Under the pieces are notes generated by a model. The model was not told where the DNA came from, searched no databases, and saw only the letters and a list, made by a program, of their open reading frames with translations. 64,000 nucleotides of DNA from assembly GCA_030148725.1 (NCBI GenBank), contig JASBSU010000031.1, positions 124,001-188,000 of the forward strand, written 5' to 3'. Source of the DNA: Hyphomicrobium sp. (GTDB taxonomy: Bacteria; Pseudomonadota; Alphaproteobacteria; Rhizobiales; Hyphomicrobiaceae). Below are positions 19,284-28,890 of the stretch, piece after piece. A program made the position numbers and the translations under genes. Each line of letters starts with the position of its first letter. Position 1 is the first letter of the stretch.

Positions 19284-20399
19284 CTATTTCTCCCCGCCGT
19301 CGGCCTTTTTGGCCGCGATGCCGAGCTTGGACTCGAGGCTCGAGATCTCGCCGCGCAGCTTTTCCTGCTCCTGGTTGCGCCGGACCATGCGGATCTGGAT
19401 TTTGCCGATCTCCATCGAGAGCGTCCGCCGGGAATCCGCGTCGCCGCTGCTGCCCGTCTCGTACTGCCTGTCGAAGATAGTCTGCTGGTCCGCCTTGTTG
19501 GCCTCCTGCAGCTGCCGCAGCCGTTCGCGCGCCTGGGCGAGCGAGACGATACTCTCGGTGTGCTCCGCGTCGGACTTCCTGGCGGCCGCATCCAACGTGC
19601 GCGCAGCGCCCTCGTTGGATTTTGCAGCGGTCTGCTGGAAGTAGAAATCTCCCGTCAGCGCGGAGTGATCCCATGGCACCTGCTTGCCGCCGGTCGCCGC
19701 CAGAACGTCCTTGCGGACTTCGATCATCGTGGAGGTGAGATTGCGGTTCGACTCCCGAACATGCTTTGCGAGCGCCGCCGTGAACGGAGAGTTCCGTCCG
19801 GTGCCGTCGAGCGCCACATTCCCGGGCTGCGTCGAATAGGAGATGAAAGTGCCAACGCCCGTGTCGACCTGCGCGAGACCTTTTCCGAGGTTGGAGGATC
19901 GCGTGCCCATCGACCGCGCGAGATTGCGCGTGAACGGATTGTCGCGACACGCATCGAGGAACACGATGTTCGTTTTCTCGCCGCGGCCGCGTTCCATCTG
20001 CTTCAGCACGAGATCGAGGCTGACGGCGTCGAAGTCGAGGTCGCGCTCGTTCGCGAGCCGCGCGTCGATGGGAATGAGATAGTTGCGGCCTGAGACCTGC
20101 AGTCCGTGCCCGGCATAAAAGAAGACGGCCACGTCCGATGCTTCGACAAGCTCCGCGAAGTTGCGCACTTTCGTGTCGAAGGCGCGCTTGTCGACGTCGA
20201 GACCTAGGATGACGTCGAAACCTGCCGTCTTTAGCGCTGAGGCGATGTCGTTGGCGTCGTTGACGGGGTTGGCGAGCGGAGTGGCATCCGTGTACTTCGA
20301 ATTTCCGATGACAAGCGCCACACGCTTTTCGGCGAGGGCCGGCAGAGCGGTGGCCGCGAGTGTGATGGCGAGGACGACGAAGGCACGGACGAACGACAT
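19284..20399 (-). CDS. Periplasmic caspase-like (peptidase C14) protein
   Basis: A 371-residue protein. A signal peptide (1-23) precedes a caspase p20-like domain starting KRVALVIGNSKY. The catalytic dyad is visible as His98 (FFYAGHG) and Cys151 (FLDACRDNP). The oxyanion and S1 region SYSTQPGNVA follows. Residues about 265-360 form a charged coiled coil. Orthocaspases of this kind cut after Lys or Arg; the target is unknown. It lies 437 bases downstream of the Clp-like AAA+ gene on the same strand, with a small opposite-strand gene between, so coregulation is only possible. Confidence 0.9.
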   Translation of the reverse strand: MSFVRAFVVLAITLAATALPALAEKRVALVIGNSKYTDATPLANPVNDANDIASALKTAGFDVILGLDVDKRAFDTKVRNFAELVEASDVAVFFYAGHGLQVSGRNYLIPIDARLANERDLDFDAVSLDLVLKQMERGRGEKTNIVFLDACRDNPFTRNLARSMGTRSSNLGKGLAQVDTGVGTFISYSTQPGNVALDGTGRNSPFTAALAKHVRESNRNLTSTMIEVRKDVLAATGGKQVPWDHSALTGDFYFQQTAAKSNEGAARTLDAAARKSDAEHTESIVSLAQARERLRQLQEANKADQQTIFDRQYETGSSGDADSRRTLSMEIGKIQIRMVRRNQEQEKLRGEISSLESKLGIAAKKADGGEK

Positions 20400-20619
20400 G
20401 GAGAACTCGACTTTTCGGTTGCGGGCATCTGATCGCTTCCGATCAGCATCACCAGATCAGAGTGACAACTTTTGGACTGTAGCAGGATAAGCCGGCGACC
20501 TTGCGCGGCTCCGCGGCCACACCACCCACGCGTTTACAAAACGTCGTCAAACGTGATGAACGCCGCCACGTCGGCGCCCAACGCGGTGGGCTCTCTCGCG
20601 CCAAGCGAGGGGAACCAAA

Positions 20620-20808
20620 ATGATCAAGAATCACAAGGCAGACAGTTACGACGCCGGTCGCGCGCCGAGCATACCGGACGACGTCGATCCGGTGAGCATC
20701 AAGGAGCTGGCCCGTAAGGCGCGGCCCGGAGTCAATCTTCATCCCGACGAGGACGATGTGCACGCATTGCTTCTGGCGGTGACGGCGCTCGCGGGGGGCA
20801 ACGACTAA
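20620..20808 (+). CDS. Small acidic hypothetical protein (62 aa)
   Basis: A 62-residue soluble frame with a strong ribosome binding site (GAGGGG, 6 bases before the ATG). The sequence ends HPDEDDVHALLLAVTALAGGND, an amphipathic helix. I recognise no family. It lies on the plus strand between two minus-strand genes. Confidence 0.5.
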   Translation: MIKNHKADSYDAGRAPSIPDDVDPVSIKELARKARPGVNLHPDEDDVHALLLAVTALAGGND

Positions 20809-20835
20809 TCTGGCGGGCGTGCGGCTGGATAGGCT

Positions 20836-23800
20836 CTAGGCGGTCCGGCTGGCGGCGATGAGGTCGAAATCGCCGCCCAGCACCGCATCGAGCTTTCCAG
20901 TGCGCCAGCCGGTCGCAAGGTCCCGCACCAGCGGAGAGTCTCCATCCCGGTAGCGCCGCACGACGTTGCTGCCACGCCCGGCGGCGGAGAATGCGGCCTC
21001 AAGAGCCGACTTCAAACGGTTGCCGGACAGCTCCTCGAGCGGAGCCGGCACGACACGCACCCGCGCTGTGGCGCGCAATGGCTCGCCGTTGCCGTCGGAT
21101 TCAAGAACATGCAGCCCCGCTTCGCGAGACAGCACGCGCTCGGCGCCGAAGCCGCTGACGACCAAATATGGAATGCCTGAGCCTGCAGCGGTGATCTCGC
21201 TCACCTGCATACGTCGCAACTCGGACCAGCCGCGGTACATGCCTGCCAGGCGCCGGCACCAGGCGATGCTCGCCGCTTCTTCTCCCGGTCGCTCGAACGC
21301 CGGTTCTATGGCGAGCACCACCTCAACGGCTGCCCCGTCTTCCACGTCGCGCAGGCCTTCCCCGACAAGGTGAAGCTGCAGGGCGAGGCGTGCGATGAGT
21401 TCGCGCGACGACTTGCCGGCGCGTTCGGCACCTTTGTCGAGGCGTGCTTTCAACGAGTGCGCAGTTTCAGCGGCCGTCCGCACGCGGTCGATCAACGCCA
21501 GCCGCGATAGCGTCACGTAGCGCTGCGGGTCGGACCAGAACTGCGCGTTCTGCATCGGCTCCGCTAGAGCGATCTTGCGCCGCTCCCACTCGGGCGCTGA
21601 GAGCTGAGCTTCGATGCGTTCGATCTCGGCTGCGAGCGCGGCATGTTCCGCCTCTCTGCCCTGCGGTGAGAGGACCATGGCAGCGAGCGCCGGCAGCTCG
21701 CCCGCGTCGGCGATGCTCGCTGGCGCACCCAAAACGCTGTCCGCGTCGGGGTCGACGAACTCGGCCTGTATGGCGCGCCCGTCGCTGCGTATGAACACGA
21801 ACTGATCGCCTTCCGGGAACCGCTGTTCGACGATCGTCGCCGCCAGTGGCGCGATGAGGTACTGATCGATGGCGCGCTTCAATGGCCGCGCGCCCATCTC
21901 CGGCGAGAACCCTTTTTCCAGTAGGAACTCGATAGCCGAAGCCTCCCACTCGACCGCCCATTCGCGATCCTTGAAGCCCCGCCGGTCGAGCACACGCGCC
22001 AGCTCCTTCTTGAGAATGGATGCCATCAGCTCGCGCGACAGCGGCTGGAACACGATCACCTTGTCGAGGCGGTTCTGGAACTCAGGGCGGAATGTCTGCC
22101 CGATGGTCCGCAGGACTTGCTCGCTCGTATAGGCATCTTCGCCCGGAGAGAATCCGAGACGCGAGGTGCGATGGCTCGTTGCCCCGAGGTTGGACGTGAG
22201 GATGATGATGCAGTGCCGGAAGTCGGCGACTTGTCCGACCTGATCGGTGAGGCGCCCATCGTCGAACACCTGCAGGAACAGGTCCCACACGTTGGGATGC
22301 GCCTTCTCGAACTCGTCCAGCAGCACCACGGAGAAGGGCTGCTTGCGGACGAGCGTGATCAGCGAGTCGGCGGGCATGGTGCTGTCGCCGGAGCCGAGGA
22401 TCTTGCCGGTGGACTCCTGCGTCTGAAACTCGCTCATGTCGAGCCGGATCATGCGGTCCGCCGAGCCGAACAGGAACTCCGCGAGCGTCTTAGCAAGCTC
22501 GGTCTTTCCGGTGCCCGTCGGTCCCGCAAACAGGAAAACGCCGATCGGTTTGCCAGGGTCATTGAGCCCGGCCTTCAGCATCGCGATACGGTCGACGACG
22601 GTGCCCACGGCCTCGTCCTGCCCCATCACGCGATCTGAGAAATAGCGGCGCACGGCGCTGAGATCGACACGCTGATGGCTGTCGAGCATCGACTGGGGCA
22701 GCCCCGTCTGCTGCGCCAGCGTCTCGACGATGTCGGCTTCGCCGATGCTGCGGCTGCTGCCTTTGGCTCGTTTCGCGCTGAGCTTGATGAGATCGAGCGC
22801 CGAGCCGGGCAGGCTGAACGCGGTAAGATACTGCCGCGCCGATGCAATGGCCGCGTCGATGGCTGCCGGCGCTATGAGCACGTCGCTGGCAGTCGCAATC
22901 CCGCTTGCCACCTCGCGGGCAATCTCCTCTGTTTCACTGACCTCCATCGCTTCGAGGCGCGCAACTTCGAACACACCGCGCAGCCCCGGGCGTAAGCGCA
23001 CCAGCTTCGAAAGCCCCGCGCCGGAAGCTTCGGTCCATACGATCAGCTTGCCGGAAGCCATCGCCGGCAAGATCTGATCGAGGATGCTCGCAGCCTGCCC
23101 CTGATGCGTACCCGACAGCGCGATCTGCAGCACATCCGGGATGTACCAGATGACGTGCTTGGACGCGTTCAGCTCCTCGATGACCTTCTGGATGCGGCCC
23201 TCGAGCTGCCCGAACCACTGCTGCCCGGCCATGAGGTCTGCGCCGCTGGCCTCGAACACGCACCAGCCCTGAGCCTCGAGACGTCGCGCCAGAAGTTTGA
23301 GGAACGAGGTCTTTCCGACGCGGGATTCGCCGCTCGCCATCAGCGATCGAGGATGCGGGCCGACGACATTCCGCTCGCATTCGGCGAGTGCGTCCGCCCA
23401 GAAAGCCGGCTCGACGATGACGTCCGCGGCGTCGGCCTGCCAGAAGCGCCCGAATGAAGTGAGGAATGCGCGATCGATGATCAGGCGGCGCACGCGCTCC
23501 ATCTCCGCCGCGAGATCCTTCGCCATCGGATGATGGATGCGCGTCAGCAGCGTTTTCACCGTGTCGCACGTCTCTTGGCTGGCCAACTCGAGCTGAGGCC
23601 CGAACTCAGGAGCGTCCCCGAATGCCTGGCGCGCTTCGAAGTAGTCGCGGAATGCGGTCGCAACGAAGGCGTTCTCGGCCCAGTAGGCGCGCGCCGCCAG
23701 CAAAGGCGCGCCAATCGGCGGTCGGGGCTGCGCCGCCGCTATGTATGCGAGCGCGAAATGCGTCCCCCACGGCGTCATGCCATCGAGGTAGGCCAACACC

Positions 23801-24228
23801 GGCTCCAAGGCCTCGTCGCGGTCGGCGCGTTCACGCAGCGCAGCAAGCCCGGTGCAGGAGTAGAACCAGTTCGAACCGACGGCGTAGTCGCGAACGATTG
23901 TCAGCGGAACGGCCGGGTCTGCGAGCAGCGCTTGCGCCTCGCGAAACAGCGGGTGCGTCTCCAACTCGCGTGCCGTCGAGGAGACGTTGATTTCGTTGTC
24001 GGCCTTTTCGAACAGGATCCGAAGCTTATCGCCCAGCGTTTGCTCGGCCTTTTCAACGGCCGGCGACGCGTCAATGGAAATCAGCGGCGCCTGCGATGCC
24101 GCTGGCTCGGTCGTCTTGCGGGATGTTTTCCTGACGATCCAAGCGTCGAGCCCCAGCCAGAATTGCCGGATCTTCGGCCAGTACCAGGCCAACGCCGCGC
24201 CGATGAGGACACAGATGAGATACTTCAC
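20836..24228 (-). CDS. Membrane-anchored Clp-type AAA+ ATPase with release-factor-like C-terminal domain
   Basis: This 1130-residue protein starts with one membrane helix (2-20). Residues 280-510 resemble a Clp D1 module: Walker A GESRVGKT at 300-307, but the Walker B reads IPDV (363-366), lacking the usual Asp-Glu pair. Residues 530-810 are an intact D2: Walker A GPTGTGKT 569-576, Walker B LLDE 636-639, sensor 1 TSN 678-680, Arg finger in FRPEFQNRLD, sensor 2 GARPLKR. A Leu-Gly-Phe at 691-693 sits where ClpA and ClpC carry the ClpP-docking loop. Residues 860-1065 resemble the PCRF domain of release factor 2 (FWSDPQR; then WCRRLAGMYRGWSELR; then GFGAERVLSREAGLHVL). No GGQ motif is present. 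The role is unknown. Confidence 0.85.
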   Translation of the reverse strand: MKYLICVLIGAALAWYWPKIRQFWLGLDAWIVRKTSRKTTEPAASQAPLISIDASPAVEKAEQTLGDKLRILFEKADNEINVSSTARELETHPLFREAQALLADPAVPLTIVRDYAVGSNWFYSCTGLAALRERADRDEALEPVLAYLDGMTPWGTHFALAYIAAAQPRPPIGAPLLAARAYWAENAFVATAFRDYFEARQAFGDAPEFGPQLELASQETCDTVKTLLTRIHHPMAKDLAAEMERVRRLIIDRAFLTSFGRFWQADAADVIVEPAFWADALAECERNVVGPHPRSLMASGESRVGKTSFLKLLARRLEAQGWCVFEASGADLMAGQQWFGQLEGRIQKVIEELNASKHVIWYIPDVLQIALSGTHQGQAASILDQILPAMASGKLIVWTEASGAGLSKLVRLRPGLRGVFEVARLEAMEVSETEEIAREVASGIATASDVLIAPAAIDAAIASARQYLTAFSLPGSALDLIKLSAKRAKGSSRSIGEADIVETLAQQTGLPQSMLDSHQRVDLSAVRRYFSDRVMGQDEAVGTVVDRIAMLKAGLNDPGKPIGVFLFAGPTGTGKTELAKTLAEFLFGSADRMIRLDMSEFQTQESTGKILGSGDSTMPADSLITLVRKQPFSVVLLDEFEKAHPNVWDLFLQVFDDGRLTDQVGQVADFRHCIIILTSNLGATSHRTSRLGFSPGEDAYTSEQVLRTIGQTFRPEFQNRLDKVIVFQPLSRELMASILKKELARVLDRRGFKDREWAVEWEASAIEFLLEKGFSPEMGARPLKRAIDQYLIAPLAATIVEQRFPEGDQFVFIRSDGRAIQAEFVDPDADSVLGAPASIADAGELPALAAMVLSPQGREAEHAALAAEIERIEAQLSAPEWERRKIALAEPMQNAQFWSDPQRYVTLSRLALIDRVRTAAETAHSLKARLDKGAERAGKSSRELIARLALQLHLVGEGLRDVEDGAAVEVVLAIEPAFERPGEEAASIAWCRRLAGMYRGWSELRRMQVSEITAAGSGIPYLVVSGFGAERVLSREAGLHVLESDGNGEPLRATARVRVVPAPLEELSGNRLKSALEAAFSAAGRGSNVVRRYRDGDSPLVRDLATGWRTGKLDAVLGGDFDLIAASRTA

Positions 24229-24345
24229 GTTTTCGCCCCTCGGCCCCTCGCGTTTGAGACTGTTATTTTCGCGGCGGCGCTGTCAACGATATCGGTTATA
24301 GGTCAGCCGCCACGGTTTGAAACGCATGGTTTCGGGGACAGGTGA

Positions 24346-25197
24346 ATGCGGGTTCTGATCACGGGAGCCGGTGGGTTTCTGGGAGCGCACCTCTTGGGCG
24401 GTCTCAAGGATCATTCGGTCATCGCGGCATCGCGAAACCGTATCGACGGATACGAGTGGCGCCCGCTCGGAGACCTCAACGGGTCGCCGGACTGGGACAC
24501 CGCGTTGCGGGATGTCGACGCCGTCGTGCATTTGGCAAACCTTGCGCACCGCCGGGCTTCCGATGCGGAGTTCGACCGCGTCAATCGCCATGCCACCGTC
24601 GAGCTTTGCCATGCGGCGCAGCGCAGCGCGCTGAAACACCTCGTCTTTGTCTCGTCGATCGCGGCCCAGGTCGGCCACGCGTCCGAGCAGGTCGTCACCG
24701 AGGCCGATACTCCAGCGCCGGTCAGCGCTTACGGACGCTCCAAGTTGGCGGCGGAACAAGCGGTCGCACAAAGCGGTGTGCCGTATACGATCCTGCGACC
24801 GGTGCTCGTGATTGGCAAAGGCGCGAAGGGCAACGCCGCGACGTTGGAAAAGCTCGCGCGACTGCCATTGCCGTTGCCGCTCGGCTCAATCACCGCCAAG
24901 CGATCGGTCGTGTCGGTCGAGAACGTCGTGTCCGCAGTCGCCACGGTGCTCGGCAACCCGAAAGCCTATGGCGAGACGTATATCGTCGCCGATAGCATGC
25001 CGGTCACGGTTGGAGAGCTGGTCGCTGACGCCCGCGCCAAGATGGGGCGCCCGCCCGGTCTCGTGTCCCTCCCATTCGGAAGCCTCGAAGCACTGATGCA
25101 ACTCCCTGTGGCGCGCGGAATATGGCAGCGCATCGGCCGCCCGCTCGTTGCGAGCGCCTCGAAGCTGATGGCTCTGGGCTGGAAACCAACGCGTTGA
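24346..25197 (+). CDS. NAD-dependent epimerase/dehydratase (extended SDR)
   Basis: A 283-residue extended short-chain dehydrogenase. The N-terminal GAGGFLGAHL (7-16) binds NAD(P). SSIAA and the Tyr-x-x-x-Lys of [10 protein letters not shown] form the catalytic set, followed by ILRPVLVIG. The family includes UDP-glucose 4-epimerases and other nucleotide-sugar enzymes. The substrate is not determinable here. It begins 117 bases from, and is divergent to, the AAA+ gene. Confidence 0.85.
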   Translation: MRVLITGAGGFLGAHLLGGLKDHSVIAASRNRIDGYEWRPLGDLNGSPDWDTALRDVDAVVHLANLAHRRASDAEFDRVNRHATVELCHAAQRSALKHLVFVSSIAAQVGHASEQVVTEADTPAPVSAYGRSKLAAEQAVAQSGVPYTILRPVLVIGKGAKGNAATLEKLARLPLPLPLGSITAKRSVVSVENVVSAVATVLGNPKAYGETYIVADSMPVTVGELVADARAKMGRPPGLVSLPFGSLEALMQLPVARGIWQRIGRPLVASASKLMALGWKPTR

Positions 25198-25217
25198 GCC
25201 GAACCCCGGAAAGCAGA

Positions 25218-25240
25218 ACGCCGGGCGATGAGCCCGGCGT
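25218..25240. terminator. Bidirectional hairpin between convergent genes
   Basis: A 9-bp perfect stem ACGCCGGGC/GCCCGGCGT with a 5-base loop lies between the epimerase stop and the Tyr-rich peptide stop. T tracts are weak on both sides, so confidence is moderate. Confidence 0.55.
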
Positions 25241-25251
25241 CTGTATGGTCG

Positions 25252-25539
25252 TTACCAGTGGCGGTGGCGCCAGCCCCAGCCGCGATAACCGTAGAACCCG
25301 TAGGGCCGGTAATAGCGATAAGGCCGGTAATAATAAGGGCGATAGCCGTAGTAGCGGTACGGCCGATAGAATCTCGGCCCCCAACCCCATCGGCGCCAGC
25401 GTACGTCTTGCGCAATGCCGGCGGTCGTCGCGGTGGTGATGTCTGCGCGTGGGATCGGAAGAGCCGAGGCGCCCGGCATCGTCACGTAGAGAAGGCCGAA
25501 GAAAGCGAAAGCGACGAAGGCAGTCGTTCTGAGACGCAT
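25252..25539 (-). CDS. Secreted Tyr/Arg/Gly-rich low-complexity peptide (95 aa)
   Basis: The ATG at 25539 gives MRLRTTAFVAFAFFGLLYVTMPGASA, a signal peptide. The mature part, from about residue 50 on, is built of Tyr-Arg-Pro-Tyr and Tyr-Gly-Tyr-Arg units, with Trp and His at the end. The frame extends upstream to 25626 but the signal peptide fixes the start. Such proteins are found in many Hyphomicrobiales and may be cell-envelope or antimicrobial-like peptides; I do not know a function. Confidence 0.65.
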   Translation of the reverse strand: MRLRTTAFVAFAFFGLLYVTMPGASALPIPRADITTATTAGIAQDVRWRRWGWGPRFYRPYRYYGYRPYYYRPYRYYRPYGFYGYRGWGWRHRHW

Positions 25540-25728
25540 CGTTTCACTCCTGAGCTTTGGTGTGCACCTTCTGGTGGGTGGTCGCATCTTGCCCCAGCAA
25601 GACGCGCCAGCTGAACAGGTGTGCATGCCCGCTGAGGAAGTCCAGCCCCAAATACGTTTACGCCTTCGTATGTTGCGTCAGGTTTGGTGCAAATTGATCG
25701 CGCGCTGGTTGCTGAATACTTGCATCGA

Positions 25729-28700
25729 TCACGCAGCCGGCGCCGCGGCCTCTGGTTTCGTCGACTTCGCCGCCTTGCGACGCAAGCGCCACTCCTCAAA
25801 CCTTTGCACGACGACGAACACAGAAGGCACGAACGTCACCGTCAGCAGCGTCGAGCCGAGCATGCCCGTCAGCACCGCGATGCCAATGGACTTCTGCGCG
25901 TTCGCGCCGGCACCCGACGCAAGCACCAGCGGAACCACGCCGAGAATGAACGCGAATGAGGTCATGAGGATCGGCCGGAAGCGCGAACGCGCCGCCTCGA
26001 CCGCCGCATCGAGAATGTCCTTGCCTTCTCGGTTACGCAGATCGCGCGCGAACTCGACGATCAGGATCGCATTCTTGCTCGAAAGCGCGATGAGCAGGAT
26101 GAGGCCGATCTGCGTGTAGAGATTGTTGCCGACGCCGAGCGCCAGCAGCGCACCAGCGGTTCCGAGCAGCGCCAGCGGCACCGAGACGATCACCGTGATC
26201 GGCGCAAACCAGCTTTCGTACTGCCCTGCCAGTACGAGGTACACCAGCAGCAGGCTGAGCCCGTAGATCAGGTAGATCTGATTGCCGACCTCCTTCTCCT
26301 GGTAGGACATCGCCGTCCAGTCATAGCCGGTGCCGGGCGGCAGCGTGTCACCTGCGATCTGCTCCAGCAGGTTCATGCCCTGTCCGGACGAGAAGCCCTG
26401 CGCCGTTGCAGTAATGACCGTGGCCGCAGGATAGAGGTTATAGAGGCTGATCACCGATGGGCCCGCAACGGTCTCGATGGAGGCCAGCGTTCCGAGCGGC
26501 ACCATGTTGCCGTCGTTGTTGCGCACCTGCAGGTACTGCAGGCTTTCCGGATTGACGCGCGCCGAGGCATCCGCCTGAACATAGATCTGGAAGACGCGTC
26601 CGAACTTGTTGAACTGCCCGACGTAGGTGGAGCCGATGTAAGTCGAAAGCGCATCGAGCGCATTGCCGAGCGGAACCCCGAGCGTTTCAGCCTTCACGCG
26701 GTCGATGTTGACGTTGATCTGCGGCGCGTCGGCAAGGAACACGTTGGTGGCCGAGCGAACCATCGACTGATCGGCGGCCCGCGACGTGATCGCCTGCGCC
26801 AGCCGCTGCAGCTTCGCATAGTCGAATGAGCCGTCGCGCAATTCGACCTTCATCGTCGCGCCGGCGGTGTTTCCGATACCTTGGATAGCGGGCGGCGGGA
26901 TCACCAGTGCCGTGCCGTCGGGTATCTCTTGTACGCGCGCCGACAGCGCCTGATACATGCCGAGCAGATCCTGGCCCTTGCCGCGCTCGCTCCAGTCCTT
27001 GAGGATGACGTACGCGACGCCGGCGTTCGAAAGGCTGGCGCTGTCGTTCAGCGCAGCGATGCCGCCGATGGCGACGATCTTGTCGACGCCTGGCTGCTGT
27101 TTCAGCCGGTTGGTGAGATCGTCCAGTGCGCGCGTTGTGCGCTCCAGCGATGCGCCTTCCGGAAGCTGCACGACGGCGATGAAGTAGCCCTGGTCTTCGA
27201 TCGGCAGGAAGCCGGTCGGAACGCGGCTCAAACTCCACACGGCGAGAACAACGAGCCCGGCGACGATCAGCGACATGACGACGGCGTGGCGCACCATGCG
27301 CGCGACCATGCCGGTATAGGCGTGCTCGAGCTTGTCGTAGACGTAGTTGAATCCGCGCGCGAGGAAGTTCCGCTGCTCCGGCGGCGTCACGGGCCGCAGC
27401 CACAGCGCGCACTGCGTCGGCTTCAGCGTCATGGCGTTGATGGCGGAAATGAGTGCCGTCGCCGCGATGACCAGCGCGAACTGCTTGTACATCTGCCCGG
27501 AGAGCCCCGGCAGGAAGGCAGCCGGAACGAACACCGCCATCAGCACCAGCGTGATGCCGATGATCGGCCCGAGCAACTCGTCCATGGCTTTGACGGCCGC
27601 GTCGTGCGGGGTCAATCCGTGCTCGATGTGCTTGGCCGCGCCCTCGACGACGATGATCGCGTCGTCCACCACGATGCCGATGGCGAGAATGATCGCGAAC
27701 AGCGTCGACAGGTTGACGGTGAAGCCCAGAAGCGCCATCGCCGCAAAGGCGCCGATGATCGTCACCGGCACCGTTGTTGCGGGCACCAGCGTCGCGCGCC
27801 AATCCTGCAGGAACACGAGGATAACGATCAGCACCAGCACCGCCGCCTCGATGAGCGTGTGGTAGACGTCTTCGACCGCGGACTCGACGAATTTTGTGGT
27901 GTCGAACGGCACCAGCCAGGTCATCCCCTCCGGGAACGCCTTGGCGAGTTCGTTCATCCTTTCCTCGACGCGCTTGGCGACGTCGAGGGCGTTTGCATCG
28001 GGCAGCTGATAGATGGCGACGCCCGCCGATGGCTTGCCGTCCAGCTTGAATGTCTGGCTGTAGGTCTGCGCGCCGAGCTCCACGCGCGCGACGTCCTTCA
28101 GCCGCGTGATGCGACCGCCTTTGTCCGTCTTGACGATGATGTTCTCGAACTCGGAAACGTCATCGAGCTTGCCGTGCACGTTGATCGAGTATTGGAACGC
28201 CTGCCCCTGCGGGACTGGTGGCAGGCCGACCTGGCCTGCGCTCGTTGAGCGGCTTTGCAGGTTGACGGCGTCGATCACGTCTTTGGGCACGAGGTCGCGC
28301 GCCTGCAGCTTCTGCGGATCGAGCCAGATGCGGATTGCGTACTGTCCCGCACCAAAAACCGAGACGTTGCCGACACCGTCGATGCGCGCCAGTTCGTCGA
28401 CGATGTTGATCGTCGCGTAGTTGGAAAGGAATAGGCTGTCGAATTGCCCGTCGGGCGACGACAGGGACACGATCTCGAGGATCGACGTCGACTTCTTGCT
28501 CGTCTGCACGCCCTGTTTCTGCACGGCTTCAGGCAGTGACGCGAGTGCGCTCGACACCCGGTTGTCGACGAGGATCTGCGCCTTGTCGCCGTCGGTGCCG
28601 ATCTTGAATGTGACCGTGAGGGTATATTGTCCGTCGCTCGTCGAAAGCGATGACATATAGATCATGCCCTCGACGCCGTTGACCTTCTGCTCGATGGGCA

Positions 28701-28890
28701 GCGCCACTTCGCGGATCACGGTCGACGCGCTGGCGCCCGGATAGCGCGCCGTGACGACCACGGTCGGCGGCGTGACGTCGGGATACTGCGAGACCGGCAG
28801 TCGCCATAGGGCGACGATGCCGAGGATCACGATCAGCATCGCGATCACGTTCGCGAGGACCGGGCGGTCGATGAAGAACTTGGCAATCAT
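25729..28890 (-). CDS. RND (HAE-1) multidrug efflux permease
   Basis: This 1053-residue proton-driven inner-membrane pump has the usual RND layout: 12 helices and two large periplasmic loops. Visible landmarks are the N-terminal MIAKFFIDRPVLANV, the proton-relay Asp-Asp in GIVVDDAIIVVEG, a Lys in SSKNAILIVEFA, and the duplicated helix blocks. Together with the neighbouring adaptor it would export drugs, detergents or solvents through a TolC-type channel, which is not in the window. The adaptor stop overlaps this start by 4 bases. The length is typical of AcrB/MexB. No TetR-type regulator lies beside it. Confidence 0.95.
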   Translation of the reverse strand: MIAKFFIDRPVLANVIAMLIVILGIVALWRLPVSQYPDVTPPTVVVTARYPGASASTVIREVALPIEQKVNGVEGMIYMSSLSTSDGQYTLTVTFKIGTDGDKAQILVDNRVSSALASLPEAVQKQGVQTSKKSTSILEIVSLSSPDGQFDSLFLSNYATINIVDELARIDGVGNVSVFGAGQYAIRIWLDPQKLQARDLVPKDVIDAVNLQSRSTSAGQVGLPPVPQGQAFQYSINVHGKLDDVSEFENIIVKTDKGGRITRLKDVARVELGAQTYSQTFKLDGKPSAGVAIYQLPDANALDVAKRVEERMNELAKAFPEGMTWLVPFDTTKFVESAVEDVYHTLIEAAVLVLIVILVFLQDWRATLVPATTVPVTIIGAFAAMALLGFTVNLSTLFAIILAIGIVVDDAIIVVEGAAKHIEHGLTPHDAAVKAMDELLGPIIGITLVLMAVFVPAAFLPGLSGQMYKQFALVIAATALISAINAMTLKPTQCALWLRPVTPPEQRNFLARGFNYVYDKLEHAYTGMVARMVRHAVVMSLIVAGLVVLAVWSLSRVPTGFLPIEDQGYFIAVVQLPEGASLERTTRALDDLTNRLKQQPGVDKIVAIGGIAALNDSASLSNAGVAYVILKDWSERGKGQDLLGMYQALSARVQEIPDGTALVIPPPAIQGIGNTAGATMKVELRDGSFDYAKLQRLAQAITSRAADQSMVRSATNVFLADAPQINVNIDRVKAETLGVPLGNALDALSTYIGSTYVGQFNKFGRVFQIYVQADASARVNPESLQYLQVRNNDGNMVPLGTLASIETVAGPSVISLYNLYPAATVITATAQGFSSGQGMNLLEQIAGDTLPPGTGYDWTAMSYQEKEVGNQIYLIYGLSLLLVYLVLAGQYESWFAPITVIVSVPLALLGTAGALLALGVGNNLYTQIGLILLIALSSKNAILIVEFARDLRNREGKDILDAAVEAARSRFRPILMTSFAFILGVVPLVLASGAGANAQKSIGIAVLTGMLGSTLLTVTFVPSVFVVVQRFEEWRLRRKAAKSTKPEAAAPAA

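Noticed and set aside
25252..25400. Short tandem repeats resembling a CRISPR-like array
   Set aside because: The repetition comes from Tyr-Arg-Pro codons in a coding frame; there are no regular spacers of constant length.
26881..28248. A 455-residue frame opposite the RND permease
   Set aside because: It lies wholly antisense to a well-supported AcrB-type gene, has no domain, and its composition is that of a GC-rich shadow frame.
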